A stretch of DNA of 64,000 nucleotides from CAVRUF01 sp963716005 (GTDB lineage: Bacteria > Actinomycetota > Thermoleophilia > Gaiellales > Gaiellaceae): assembly GCA_963716005.1 (NCBI GenBank), contig OY970285.1, positions 2,232,001 to 2,296,000 of the forward strand, in the 5' to 3' direction. Shown here one piece after another: positions 52,115 to 59,388 of the stretch. The first letter of the stretch is position 1; each line of letters begins with the position of its first letter. The notes beneath the pieces were generated by a model. It worked only from the letters and a program-made list of their open reading frames with translations, did no database searches and was not told the DNA's origin. The position numbers and the translations under genes are program-made.

Positions 52115-53527
52115 CTAGCGCGGCAGCGCCGCTCCGAGCTCGCGGATCGTCGCCACGAGGAGATCGACGTCCTCGTCGCGCGTCCGCCAGTTCACGAAGG
52201 CCGGGCGGAACGCGACCGCGCCGCCGTACCGCGTCGTCCCCGTGTACACGCGGGCGTCGGCGAGGACGGCTTCGCCGAGGCGCAGGTTCAGGTCGTCGAG
52301 CGCGTCTTCGGGCACGTCGTCCGGCCGGTAGCGGAAGCAGACGATGTTCAGCGGGACGTCGGCCAGGCGTTCCAGCTCGGGCGCCGCATCGACGAGGTTG
52401 GCACAGCGCTGGGCGTGCTCGAGGTTGCGCTCGACCAGGTTGCGATACCCGGAGCGGCCGTACGCGTCGAGCGTCGCCCACACCACGAACGACCGCGCGC
52501 GTCGCGAGCTCTCCGGGCTGAGCTGGCCCCAGTTCGGGCGCTCCTCGTCCGGGTCAGGAAGGTACGCGGCGCTGGCGGTGAAGACGTGCGGCAGCGCCGA
52601 CGGATCCTTGAGGAAGGCGAACCCGCAGTCGTACGGCACATTCAGCCACTTGTGGCCGTCGGCGATCACCGAGTCGGCGCGGTCGACGCCGTCGAGCAGA
52701 TGCGCGGTCGACGGGCTGGCGCCGGCGAAGAGCCCGAACGCGCCGTCCACGTGGAGCCACGCGCCGTAGTGCTCCGCCAGGTCGGCCATCGCCGGGATCG
52801 GGTCGAAGTCGCCCGCGTTCACCTCGCCCGCGTTCCCGACCAGGATCGCTGGAGCTCCGTCGAGCGCTGCGAGCGCGCGCTCGAGCGCTTCGAAATCGAG
52901 CCGGCCCACCGCGTCGCGCTCGAACGTCTGCGGCCGCGCCCGGCCGAGGCCGAGCAGTGCGAGCGCCTTCCGCGCACTCGCATGGATGTAGCCGCTGGTC
53001 ATGATCGGCGCCGCCGGGAGCCCGGCGAGTCCGTCCGCGTTCACGTCGACCCCGTGCCGGTCCGCCCACCAGTGGCGCGCGGCCGCGAGCGAGACGAAGT
53101 TGGCCATCGTCGCGCCGGAGGTGAGCACGCCGCCCCACTCGGCGGGAAGCCCGAAGAGGTCGCGGAGCCAGGCGAGCGAAACGCGCTCGAGCTGCGAGCC
53201 GAGCGGCGTTTCGATCCACGCGAACGAGTTCTGGTCGAGCACGGAAGCGAGCCAGTCGGCGCCGAGGGCGGCGGGGGTGACGCCGCCGGTCACGAAGTGG
53301 AAGTTCCGCGGCCCGGCCGAGGCGACCGTCCCGTCGAGCGCGGGACCGGTCAGCCGTGCGAGCGTGTCGAGCGCGCCGTTCCCCTCCTCCGGGATCGGGC
53401 CGACGAACGACCAGGCCGTCTCCTCGAAGGTCGGGCTGTGGAGCGGCGCGTCGTCGAGGTTCGCGAGGTACTCGCGCGCACGCTCGGCAACCAGGATCAG
53501 CGCGGGGTCGACCTCGTCGCGGTGCAT
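52115..53527 (-). CDS. Group II PLP-dependent decarboxylase (aromatic-L-amino-acid type)
   Basis: The protein has 470 residues. The cofactor lysine is Lys293 in IADGHKWLNVPYDCG. Asp261 in LHVDGAFG and His182 in SGYIHASARKA match PLP-ring contacts of AADC/GadB-type enzymes. NFHFVTGG and TSGATMANF are further family motifs. It should decarboxylate an aromatic or related amino acid to an amine. It is followed leftward by DUF1330 after 9 bases. Confidence 0.9.
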   Translation of the reverse strand: MHRDEVDPALILVAERAREYLANLDDAPLHSPTFEETAWSFVGPIPEEGNGALDTLARLTGPALDGTVASAGPRNFHFVTGGVTPAALGADWLASVLDQNSFAWIETPLGSQLERVSLAWLRDLFGLPAEWGGVLTSGATMANFVSLAAARHWWADRHGVDVNADGLAGLPAAPIMTSGYIHASARKALALLGLGRARPQTFERDAVGRLDFEALERALAALDGAPAILVGNAGEVNAGDFDPIPAMADLAEHYGAWLHVDGAFGLFAGASPSTAHLLDGVDRADSVIADGHKWLNVPYDCGFAFLKDPSALPHVFTASAAYLPDPDEERPNWGQLSPESSRRARSFVVWATLDAYGRSGYRNLVERNLEHAQRCANLVDAAPELERLADVPLNIVCFRYRPDDVPEDALDDLNLRLGEAVLADARVYTGTTRYGGAVAFRPAFVNWRTRDEDVDLLVATIRELGAALPR

Positions 53528-53536
53528 CGCCCGACT

Positions 53537-53951
53537 CTATCCCCAGGCGACGTCGCGCACTTCGGGCAGCTCGACGCCGAGGACACGCCAGAAGATGCCG
53601 CCGTTGCGCGAGACGTAGAGCCGGTTGCGGGCGCCGTAGAGCAGGTCGTCCGGGTTGTCGCCGACCGCGACCGCCTTCCCGGCCGGGAAGTCCGCCGCCG
53701 AGCTCCTGCCAGGTCGAACCGGCGTCGTGCGAGACGAGGAGCGGCGGCTTGCGGTCCACGAGTACGACCACCGCGGAGCCGTTCGCATCCACGTCGACGA
53801 GGAGCGCCGAGACCCAGTCGGGAGCAAGCTCGACCGGTCGCGGCCGCTCGACCGAACCGCCGGGCTCGTGGCCTGCGACTTCGTCCTCGTCGGCATCAGC
53901 GCCGACCTCGATCAGGTAGAGGCCGTCGGCACATTCGGCGACCGCGATCAT
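53537..53951 (-). pseudogene. Small BNR/sialidase-like beta-propeller fragment protein, frame disrupted once
   Basis: It starts at ATG 53951, overlapping the permease stop by ATGA. It has acidic N-terminal strands and an Asp-box-like VSHDAGSTWQELG, then at 53694-53702 one extra base. The other frame continues PAGKAVAVGDNPDDLLYGAR with a second Asp-box-like YVSRNGGIFWRVL. The joined product is 137 residues, too small for a full propeller. Function is unknown. It is controlled together with the thiamine-regulated permease. Confidence 0.65.
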
Positions 53952-55262
53952 CGTCGGGACAGTAGCCCGAAGCCGAGCGCCAGCGCGAAGGCGAGCGCGA
54001 AGCTCGGCAGCGACGAGCCGATCTGCGTCGCCGGCGGATTCGTCCGCTCGACGAGTTCGACCCACCACTCCGGGCCGAGCGGGTGGAGCCACTGGTAGAG
54101 CACGAACCCAGCGAGCCAGGCGACGATCGGCCCGATCCGCAGGCGCGGCCCGGCGAAGAAGTCGTGCCTCGCGTAGCTCGCGCCGCTCAGGAGCCAGTCG
54201 GCGAGGAGGACGCCGAAGAGCGGGACGAAGAACGAGCCGAGCAGGAGCAGGAAGCTCTCGTAGCTGTCGATCTCGAGGACGAGCGCGCCGAGGGTCGCGA
54301 GGACGGCGACGCCGACGACGAGCGCGCGCTGGGAGACCTTCGCGGCGACGTTCTGGATCGAGACGGCGGTCGAGTAGACGTTCGCGAACGCCTCGTCGGC
54401 CTCGTCGATCGTGACCGCGAGGAGCGCGAGGGCGCTCGCGGCGCCGGTCGCGGCGACGGCCGCCGGGACCGCGGTCGGGTCGGAGACGCCCTCGCTGAGC
54501 ACGAAGACGGCGCCGAGCGCGAGCATCCAGATCCCGCCGACGAAGTATCCGAGCCCGGTTCCCACGAAGGCCCCGCGCCGGGTCTCGGCGAAGCGGGTGT
54601 AGTCGGGCGCGAGCGGGATCCAGCTCACGGTGATCGCGATCACGATGTCGACGCCGATCACGAACGACATCGAGCCGTCGCCCGGGCTGATCCCAGAGCG
54701 CGCCGAGATCGGCGTTCGCGAGCGTCCACCAGGTGAGGTAGAGGAGCGAGGCGAGCACGAGCCAGACCGCGAACTTGCGGATGACGCGGCGCACGACGCC
54801 CACGGGGCCGAGCAGCGCGAGCGCGAGGGCGATCGCGCCGGTGACGAGGGTCCAGAGGGTGTTCCCGCCGAAGCCGAAGAGCTTGTCGGACAGGGCGCTC
54901 GCGGCCGCGGCGATGATGATGATCTCGAACATCGCCCAGCCGAGGCACTGCGCGATGTTGAGGCCGGTCGCGAGGTAGGAGCCGTCACGGCCGAGCGGCG
55001 CGCGCATGAGCACCATCGCGGGCACGCGGCCGTCCGCGCCGATCATTCCGGCGAGGCCGAGCATGAGGTTCCCGGCGAGGCAGCCGACGAGGATCGCGAG
55101 CAGCGCCTTCGGAAGCGACATCGACCCGACGAGCAGGCCGGCGGTGACGAGCACGAGCAGGCTCACGCCGAGGTTCGACCAGAGCAGCGTGAGGTCGAGA
55201 CCCGAGAGCGTCCGCAGCCGCTCGGGGACGGGCGTGACGCCCCAGGATCCGTCGGTGCTCAT
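53948..55262 (-). pseudogene. NCS1-family permease under TPP riboswitch, frame disrupted once (HMP transport likely)
   Basis: Joined across one extra base at 54692-54694 (CCC on the plus strand), it is a 437-residue NCS1 permease with 12 membrane segments. The N-terminal part has LWSNLGVSLLVLVTAGLL and the second part has SWIPLAPDYTRFAETRRGAF. A TPP riboswitch lies directly upstream, so the substrate is most likely a thiamine precursor such as hydroxymethylpyrimidine (CytX role). The break may be a consensus error. Confidence 0.87.
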
Positions 55263-55263
55263 C

Positions 55264-55356
55264 GAGCTCCCTTCGCCGGCATTACCCGAATCAGGTTCGA
55301 CGGGTCGGGGCTCGCTCCCAGCCCCCTCTCAGCCACCGGCGGGCGGCTCCCCAGTT
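55264..55356 (-). ncRNA. TPP (thiamine pyrophosphate) riboswitch
   Basis: Read on the minus strand, the THI-box elements occur in order: GGGGAGCC, GGCTGAGAGG, then GAACCTGATTCGGGTAATGC and CGGCGAAGGGA. These are the conserved pyrimidine- and pyrophosphate-sensor loops. The aptamer 3' end runs into the ribosome site (AGGGAG), about 4 bases before the permease ATG, so control is probably by blocking translation when TPP is bound. Confidence 0.93.
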
Positions 55357-55421
55357 CTCGTCGGCGCGAGTGTAGTGGTTAGACGCGCGCGCCCCACCCT
55401 GGGTGGGGAGTGGGCCACCCG

Positions 55422-55465
55422 CCACCCGCCTTCGACGGTACCGGGGAAGTGCGCGCGTGTCTGTC
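55422..55465 (+). repeat. Intergenic repeat element, copy B
   Basis: This 44-base copy starts CCACCCGC and ends with GCGCGCGTGTCTGTC, a 15-mer identical to the end of copy C. About 34 of 44 positions match copy C with no gap. It is preceded by a separate hairpin (CCCCACC-CTG-GGTGGGG, 55392-55408). The copy lies between the riboswitch and the histidine phosphatase gene. Confidence 0.6.
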
Positions 55466-55503
55466 GCGCGGGTGTGGCGATCTCGTGCCGATTCGTCCCC
55501 AGG

Positions 55504-56091
55504 TCAGGGCGCGGGTGTCAGCTCGCGGATCCGAGTGACCGCGCGCTCCAGGCGCGGCTCGTCGAAGACATACGGTGTCGCGTTCGCGATCTCGTGCACG
55601 GGGCCGTCGAGCTCGTCCGAATCGCCCGCGCCGTTCAGCGCGTAGCGCAGCGGGATCTCGTGCGTGACGATGAAGACGACCCGCGCGTCGAGGCCCACGA
55701 CCGCCTCGAGCCCGTCGGCGAAGCGCAGCGCCGCGTCGTCGAGGCTCTCCCCGCCCGGGAACGGAACGCTCCGCGGATGGCCGTGCTTCCATGCCCGGTA
55801 CTTCTCGAGCGGCTCGCCGTCGAGGTCACCGATCTTGATGTCGTCGAGGAGCGGCTCCACGACGAACGGGATTTCGCGACCCGCGAGTGTCAGCTCGGCC
55901 GTCTCGCGCGTCCGCGGGAAGCGTGTGTGCACGCAGACGTCGATCGGGATCCCCGCGACCTGGACGCCGAGCTCCGACGCTTCCAAACGGCCGCGGTCTG
56001 TGAGCCCGACCGGTCTGGTCGGGTCGCCGTTTACGCGGCGCTCGACGTTCAGAGTCGACTCGGCGTGGCGCGCGACGATGAAGAGCCGCAT
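55504..56091 (-). CDS. Histidine phosphatase (phosphoglycerate-mutase-like)
   Basis: The protein has 195 residues. The phosphohistidine motif RHAES is at residues 8-12. A second-site histidine lies in IVTHEIPLRYAL and the acid/base glutamate region is PFPGGESLDDAALRF. The family hydrolyses sugar phosphates, nucleotides or cofactor phosphates. It shares one base with the upstream FAD-oxidase stop. Confidence 0.88.
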   Translation of the reverse strand: MRLFIVARHAESTLNVERRVNGDPTRPVGLTDRGRLEASELGVQVAGIPIDVCVHTRFPRTRETAELTLAGREIPFVVEPLLDDIKIGDLDGEPLEKYRAWKHGHPRSVPFPGGESLDDAALRFADGLEAVVGLDARVVFIVTHEIPLRYALNGAGDSDELDGPVHEIANATPYVFDEPRLERAVTRIRELTPAP

Positions 56092-57194
56092 CAGATGACG
56101 AAGGTCTCGGGCCGGGACTCCCCGCGGGCGAAGCGGTCGAGCGCAAAGGGCGTCAGATCGAGAGTCGGTTCATGGCCGGCGATCAGCTCCGCGAGGTGCT
56201 CGCCGACGGCCGGCGCCTGCTGGAAGCCGTGGCCGGAAAAGCCGGTTGCGTAGAGGAACCGCGACACCTCCGGCGCCTCGCCGACGATCGCGTTGTGGTC
56301 GGGGCTCACCTCGTAGAAGCCGTACCAGGACGCTTGAATCGGCAGCTCGGCGAGCAGCGGCAGCCGCGCCACGATGTGCGGTGCGACCTCGTCGAGCGTC
56401 TGCTCGCGCCCGCCGAACGCGACGCCGGGGCCTTCCCCGTGGAAGTAGAAGCTCGTCGTGAAGTCGATCGTGAGCGGCAAGGGGCTCGGCAGGTCGCCGC
56501 GTTCGGGCGAGTACCACATCCAGCGCGGCTCGCCCGTGACCGGGATGTCGAGTTCGACGAGCGCGCCGACGTCGCGCGACCACACGCCGGCGGTGCACAC
56601 GACCGTGTCCGTCGCGATCGTTCGCTTGCTGGTGGAGACCGACTCGATGCGCCTGTCGCGCACGGCGATCTCCTCGACCGGCTCGCCCTGGTGGACGCGC
56701 GCCCCCCGGCGCGAGGCAGCGGCCGCGTAGCCGGAGACGACCGCCTCCGGAGTCGCGCGGCCGTCGAGCGGACAGAAGGTCGCCGCCAAGAGACCGTCGG
56801 ATTCGAGCTGCGGCACGATCTCGAGCGCCTCGGCCACGGTCAGCTCGCGGGAGGGAACGCCGAGCGAATGCTGCAGCTCGAGCGCCGCCCGGAACCGCTC
56901 GACGTCGGCGTGGTTGTCGAGGAGGAACAGGTAGCCGGACTGCTCGAACTCGAGCTCGGCCTCGAGCCGCTCGCCGAATGCGGCGAACTCGTCGATCGAG
57001 CGCAGCGCGATGCGGATGTTCAGCTCGTCGGCGAACTGCGCGCGGATCCCGCCGGCCGACTTGCTCGTCGAGCCCGATGCGAGCGTCTCGCGCTCGAGGA
57101 GCACGATGTCGGTGATCCCGAGCTCGGTCAGGTGGTAGGCGACGCTCGCGCCCATCGCGCCGCCGCCGACGATCACGACCTCTGCGGTCTCCAC
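56091..57194 (-). CDS. FAD-dependent amino-acid oxidase/dehydrogenase (DAO family)
   Basis: The protein has 367 residues. The N-terminal FAD motif is VVIVGGGAMGASVAYHL, then the acidic ribose contact VLLERE. SGSTSKSAGGIRAQF contacts the isoalloxazine, and the C-terminal TGFSGHGFQQAPAVGEHL is typical of sarcosine-oxidase-beta/glycine-oxidase-like enzymes. It oxidises a secondary or N-methylated amine. It is coupled with the phosphatase and divergent from the epimerase gene by 32 bases. Confidence 0.88.
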   Translation of the reverse strand: METAEVVIVGGGAMGASVAYHLTELGITDIVLLERETLASGSTSKSAGGIRAQFADELNIRIALRSIDEFAAFGERLEAELEFEQSGYLFLLDNHADVERFRAALELQHSLGVPSRELTVAEALEIVPQLESDGLLAATFCPLDGRATPEAVVSGYAAAASRRGARVHQGEPVEEIAVRDRRIESVSTSKRTIATDTVVCTAGVWSRDVGALVELDIPVTGEPRWMWYSPERGDLPSPLPLTIDFTTSFYFHGEGPGVAFGGREQTLDEVAPHIVARLPLLAELPIQASWYGFYEVSPDHNAIVGEAPEVSRFLYATGFSGHGFQQAPAVGEHLAELIAGHEPTLDLTPFALDRFARGESRPETFVI

Positions 57195-57226
57195 TCGGCG
57201 ATCGTACGCTCGGTTAGGGTCGCGGC

Positions 57227-58180
57227 GTGTCCGAGGTCCTCGTCACCGGCGCCACCGGCTTCATCGGCCGGCGGGTCGTCCCGCTGCTCGTCGAGCGTGG
57301 CGACGACGTACGCGCGCTCGTGCGAGCCGGGTCCGATGCCGCCGCGGTGGAGGCTTCGGGCGCGCGGGTCGTGACCGGCGACGTGCTTGTTCCGGAGGAT
57401 GTTCGGCGCGCCACCGAGGGCTGCGCGCTCGTCATCCACCTGGCGGGGCTGGTGGCGTATCGCAAGCGCGACGTCCCGTTGCTGCGGCAGCTGAACATCG
57501 ATTCGGTGCGGAACGTGGTCGCTGCACTCGAGGACGGTGCGCGGCTCGTCCATGTGTCCTCGGTGGCGGGGATCGGACCCGCTCCGACGCGCGATAGGCC
57601 GGCGACCGAGGAGCAGGAGTTTCCGGAGGTGGCGAAGTCGCTGCCGTACCCGATGACGAAGCACGAGGGCGAACAGGTCGCGCTGGCCGGTGTCGCCGAT
57701 GGGAAGGACATCGTGATCTCGAACCCCGCGTTCGTGCTCGGCCCGGGCGACGTGAACCGCTCGTCCACCTTCATCGTGTGGCGCTATCTCCAGGGGTCGC
57801 TGCGGATGCACGTGCCCGGCGGGCTCTCGTTCGTGCATGTGGACGACGTCGCCGCCGGCATCGTGACCACGGCCGACCGCGGCCGGACGGGCGAGCGCTA
57901 CGCCCTCGCGAACCGCGACGGGAATCTGAGCTACGCCGAGTTCTTCCGGCGGGTGGGCGATGTGACCGGCGTGCGGCGGAGGATGATCGGGCTGCCCCCG
58001 CGGGTCGCGATCGCGGGCGCGACGATCTTTCCGTGGCCGGTCGGCCGCGGCGAGGCGCAATCGAGCGTGAACTGGTGGTTCTACGACCAGGCGAAGGCCG
58101 AGCGGGAGCTCGGGTTCACGAACCGCCCGCTCGACGAGACGATCGCCGAGACCGCGGCGGACTACGGCGTGAAGTTGTGA
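57227..58180 (+). CDS. NAD-dependent epimerase/dihydroflavonol-reductase-like SDR
   Basis: The protein has 317 residues from GTG 57227. VLVTGATGFIGRRVV is the cofactor motif, VSSVAG and YPMTKHEGE give the catalytic Ser and YxxxK, and FVHVDDVAAGIV is the extended-SDR motif. It resembles HpnA-like or DFR-like enzymes that act on hydrophobic ketones or sugar nucleotides. Its 3' end faces repeat copy C. Confidence 0.86.
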   Translation: MSEVLVTGATGFIGRRVVPLLVERGDDVRALVRAGSDAAAVEASGARVVTGDVLVPEDVRRATEGCALVIHLAGLVAYRKRDVPLLRQLNIDSVRNVVAALEDGARLVHVSSVAGIGPAPTRDRPATEEQEFPEVAKSLPYPMTKHEGEQVALAGVADGKDIVISNPAFVLGPGDVNRSSTFIVWRYLQGSLRMHVPGGLSFVHVDDVAAGIVTTADRGRTGERYALANRDGNLSYAEFFRRVGDVTGVRRRMIGLPPRVAIAGATIFPWPVGRGEAQSSVNWWFYDQAKAERELGFTNRPLDETIAETAADYGVKL

Positions 58181-58198
58181 CGCTTCCGCGCTTTTCGT

Positions 58199-58242
58199 GA
58201 CAGACACGCGCGCTTTCTCGCATTAGCGTTGAAAGCGGGTGG
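58199..58242 (-). repeat. Intergenic repeat element, copy C
   Basis: On the minus strand this reads CCACCCGC, a 21-base variable centre, then GCGCGCGTGTCTGTC. It has the same length as copy B with 34 of 44 matching bases. It lies between the convergent SDR and class II aldolase genes, as copy A lies between convergent genes. Confidence 0.6.
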
Positions 58243-58290
58243 TGGGCTGGGGTGCCCCGGAGCGAGACCGCAAAGAGCGGAAACCGCGGG

Positions 58291-59367
58291 CTATGACATC
58301 GGAATCTGCCGCAGCACCTTCGGCTCGATGCGATCCAGGATCTCCGTCAGGCTCTCGCCCGTCGCGGTGATGCCGTGGTTTCGCAGGCCGATGACGGCGT
58401 GCGCCGGATCCGGCTCCCGTGCCAGCAGCTCCGCCACCGAGGTGGCCAGCTCCGCCGTTCCACACGGGTAGTTGATGTCGGTCGCGACGATGTCCTGCAT
58501 CCACGCGTGCACGTGGAGGATCGCGCCGACGTCGGGGTGCTCCTGGTAGATCATCCAGTGCTCGATCGCGTCGACCGAGACGCGCCGCGGCTCGACGTTC
58601 GGCGGCACGCTCATGATCATCGTGTGCCGCTCGGGCGCGTAGCCGGAGACGAGCAGGATGTCGCGCCCCGGGATGTCGAGCTTCGTCTTGTCGACGCCGC
58701 TCGCGCTCATCCAGAAGCGAGTCTCGTCGAGCCGCTGCGAGAGGTTCCCGTACGAGAGGCCGCCGATCCCGTAGAGCCGCTTCACGTGCCGGAGGTCCTG
58801 CTCGTTCAGGAGCTCCTCGATCGGGAACGGCGCCGGGAGCAGGTCGAGGTCGCCCATCCGGACGCCCGCCTCCTGGATCTCCCTTGTGTTCTCGTCGCCC
58901 TCCCAAAGCTCGGGCTCGAGGTCGGTGAGGAAGTCGTTGTCGATCACGAGCTTCGAGAGCGCGAGCGGGGTCAGGCGCTCGACGACGCCCTCCGCGAGCT
59001 CGTGCTGGCCGTTCGTCGCCTCGACGCCGTAGTGGCCGCGCTCCATCGTCGTGAACCAGGCGCCCTGGCCCGGCACGTAGCAGATGACGATGTTCGCGAG
59101 CGCGCGCACGAGCAGCGGGTAGTTCGTCTTGAGGATGTCGTCCGGCATGTCCGTCTGCTCGTGGATCGCCGCGACGAACGTCCCGCGCGCGCTGCGGCGG
59201 AACGGCTTCGGGTTCTCGGGGTCGATCAGATTCAGGACGAGATCGGCCTCGAGAGCTGCGTCGCCGCTGGCCCGCTCGAACCCCTGCGCCTCGAGGGCGG
59301 TCGCGAGCTCGGTCGCGAACTCGTCGAAGTTCGCGGACGTGGGCTCGCCGGTGAGCGCGTAGTTCAT
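58291..59367 (-). CDS. Class II aldolase/adducin-domain protein with extra N-terminal domain
   Basis: The protein has 358 residues. The C-terminal 200 residues are a class II aldolase/adducin fold: GGLSYGNLSQRL, VDKTKLDIPGRDILLVSG, zinc histidines in AILHVHAWMQD and VIGLRNHGI. The first 150 residues (DLVLNLIDPENPKPFRRSAR ... GQHELAEGVVERL) are a separate domain not found in simple aldolases. The family catalyses aldol cleavage or epimerisation of sugar phosphates. The substrate is not known. Confidence 0.82.
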   Translation of the reverse strand: MNYALTGEPTSANFDEFATELATALEAQGFERASGDAALEADLVLNLIDPENPKPFRRSARGTFVAAIHEQTDMPDDILKTNYPLLVRALANIVICYVPGQGAWFTTMERGHYGVEATNGQHELAEGVVERLTPLALSKLVIDNDFLTDLEPELWEGDENTREIQEAGVRMGDLDLLPAPFPIEELLNEQDLRHVKRLYGIGGLSYGNLSQRLDETRFWMSASGVDKTKLDIPGRDILLVSGYAPERHTMIMSVPPNVEPRRVSVDAIEHWMIYQEHPDVGAILHVHAWMQDIVATDINYPCGTAELATSVAELLAREPDPAHAVIGLRNHGITATGESLTEILDRIEPKVLRQIPMS

Positions 59368-59388
59368 GCTGGCAATCCTATCCGCGCG

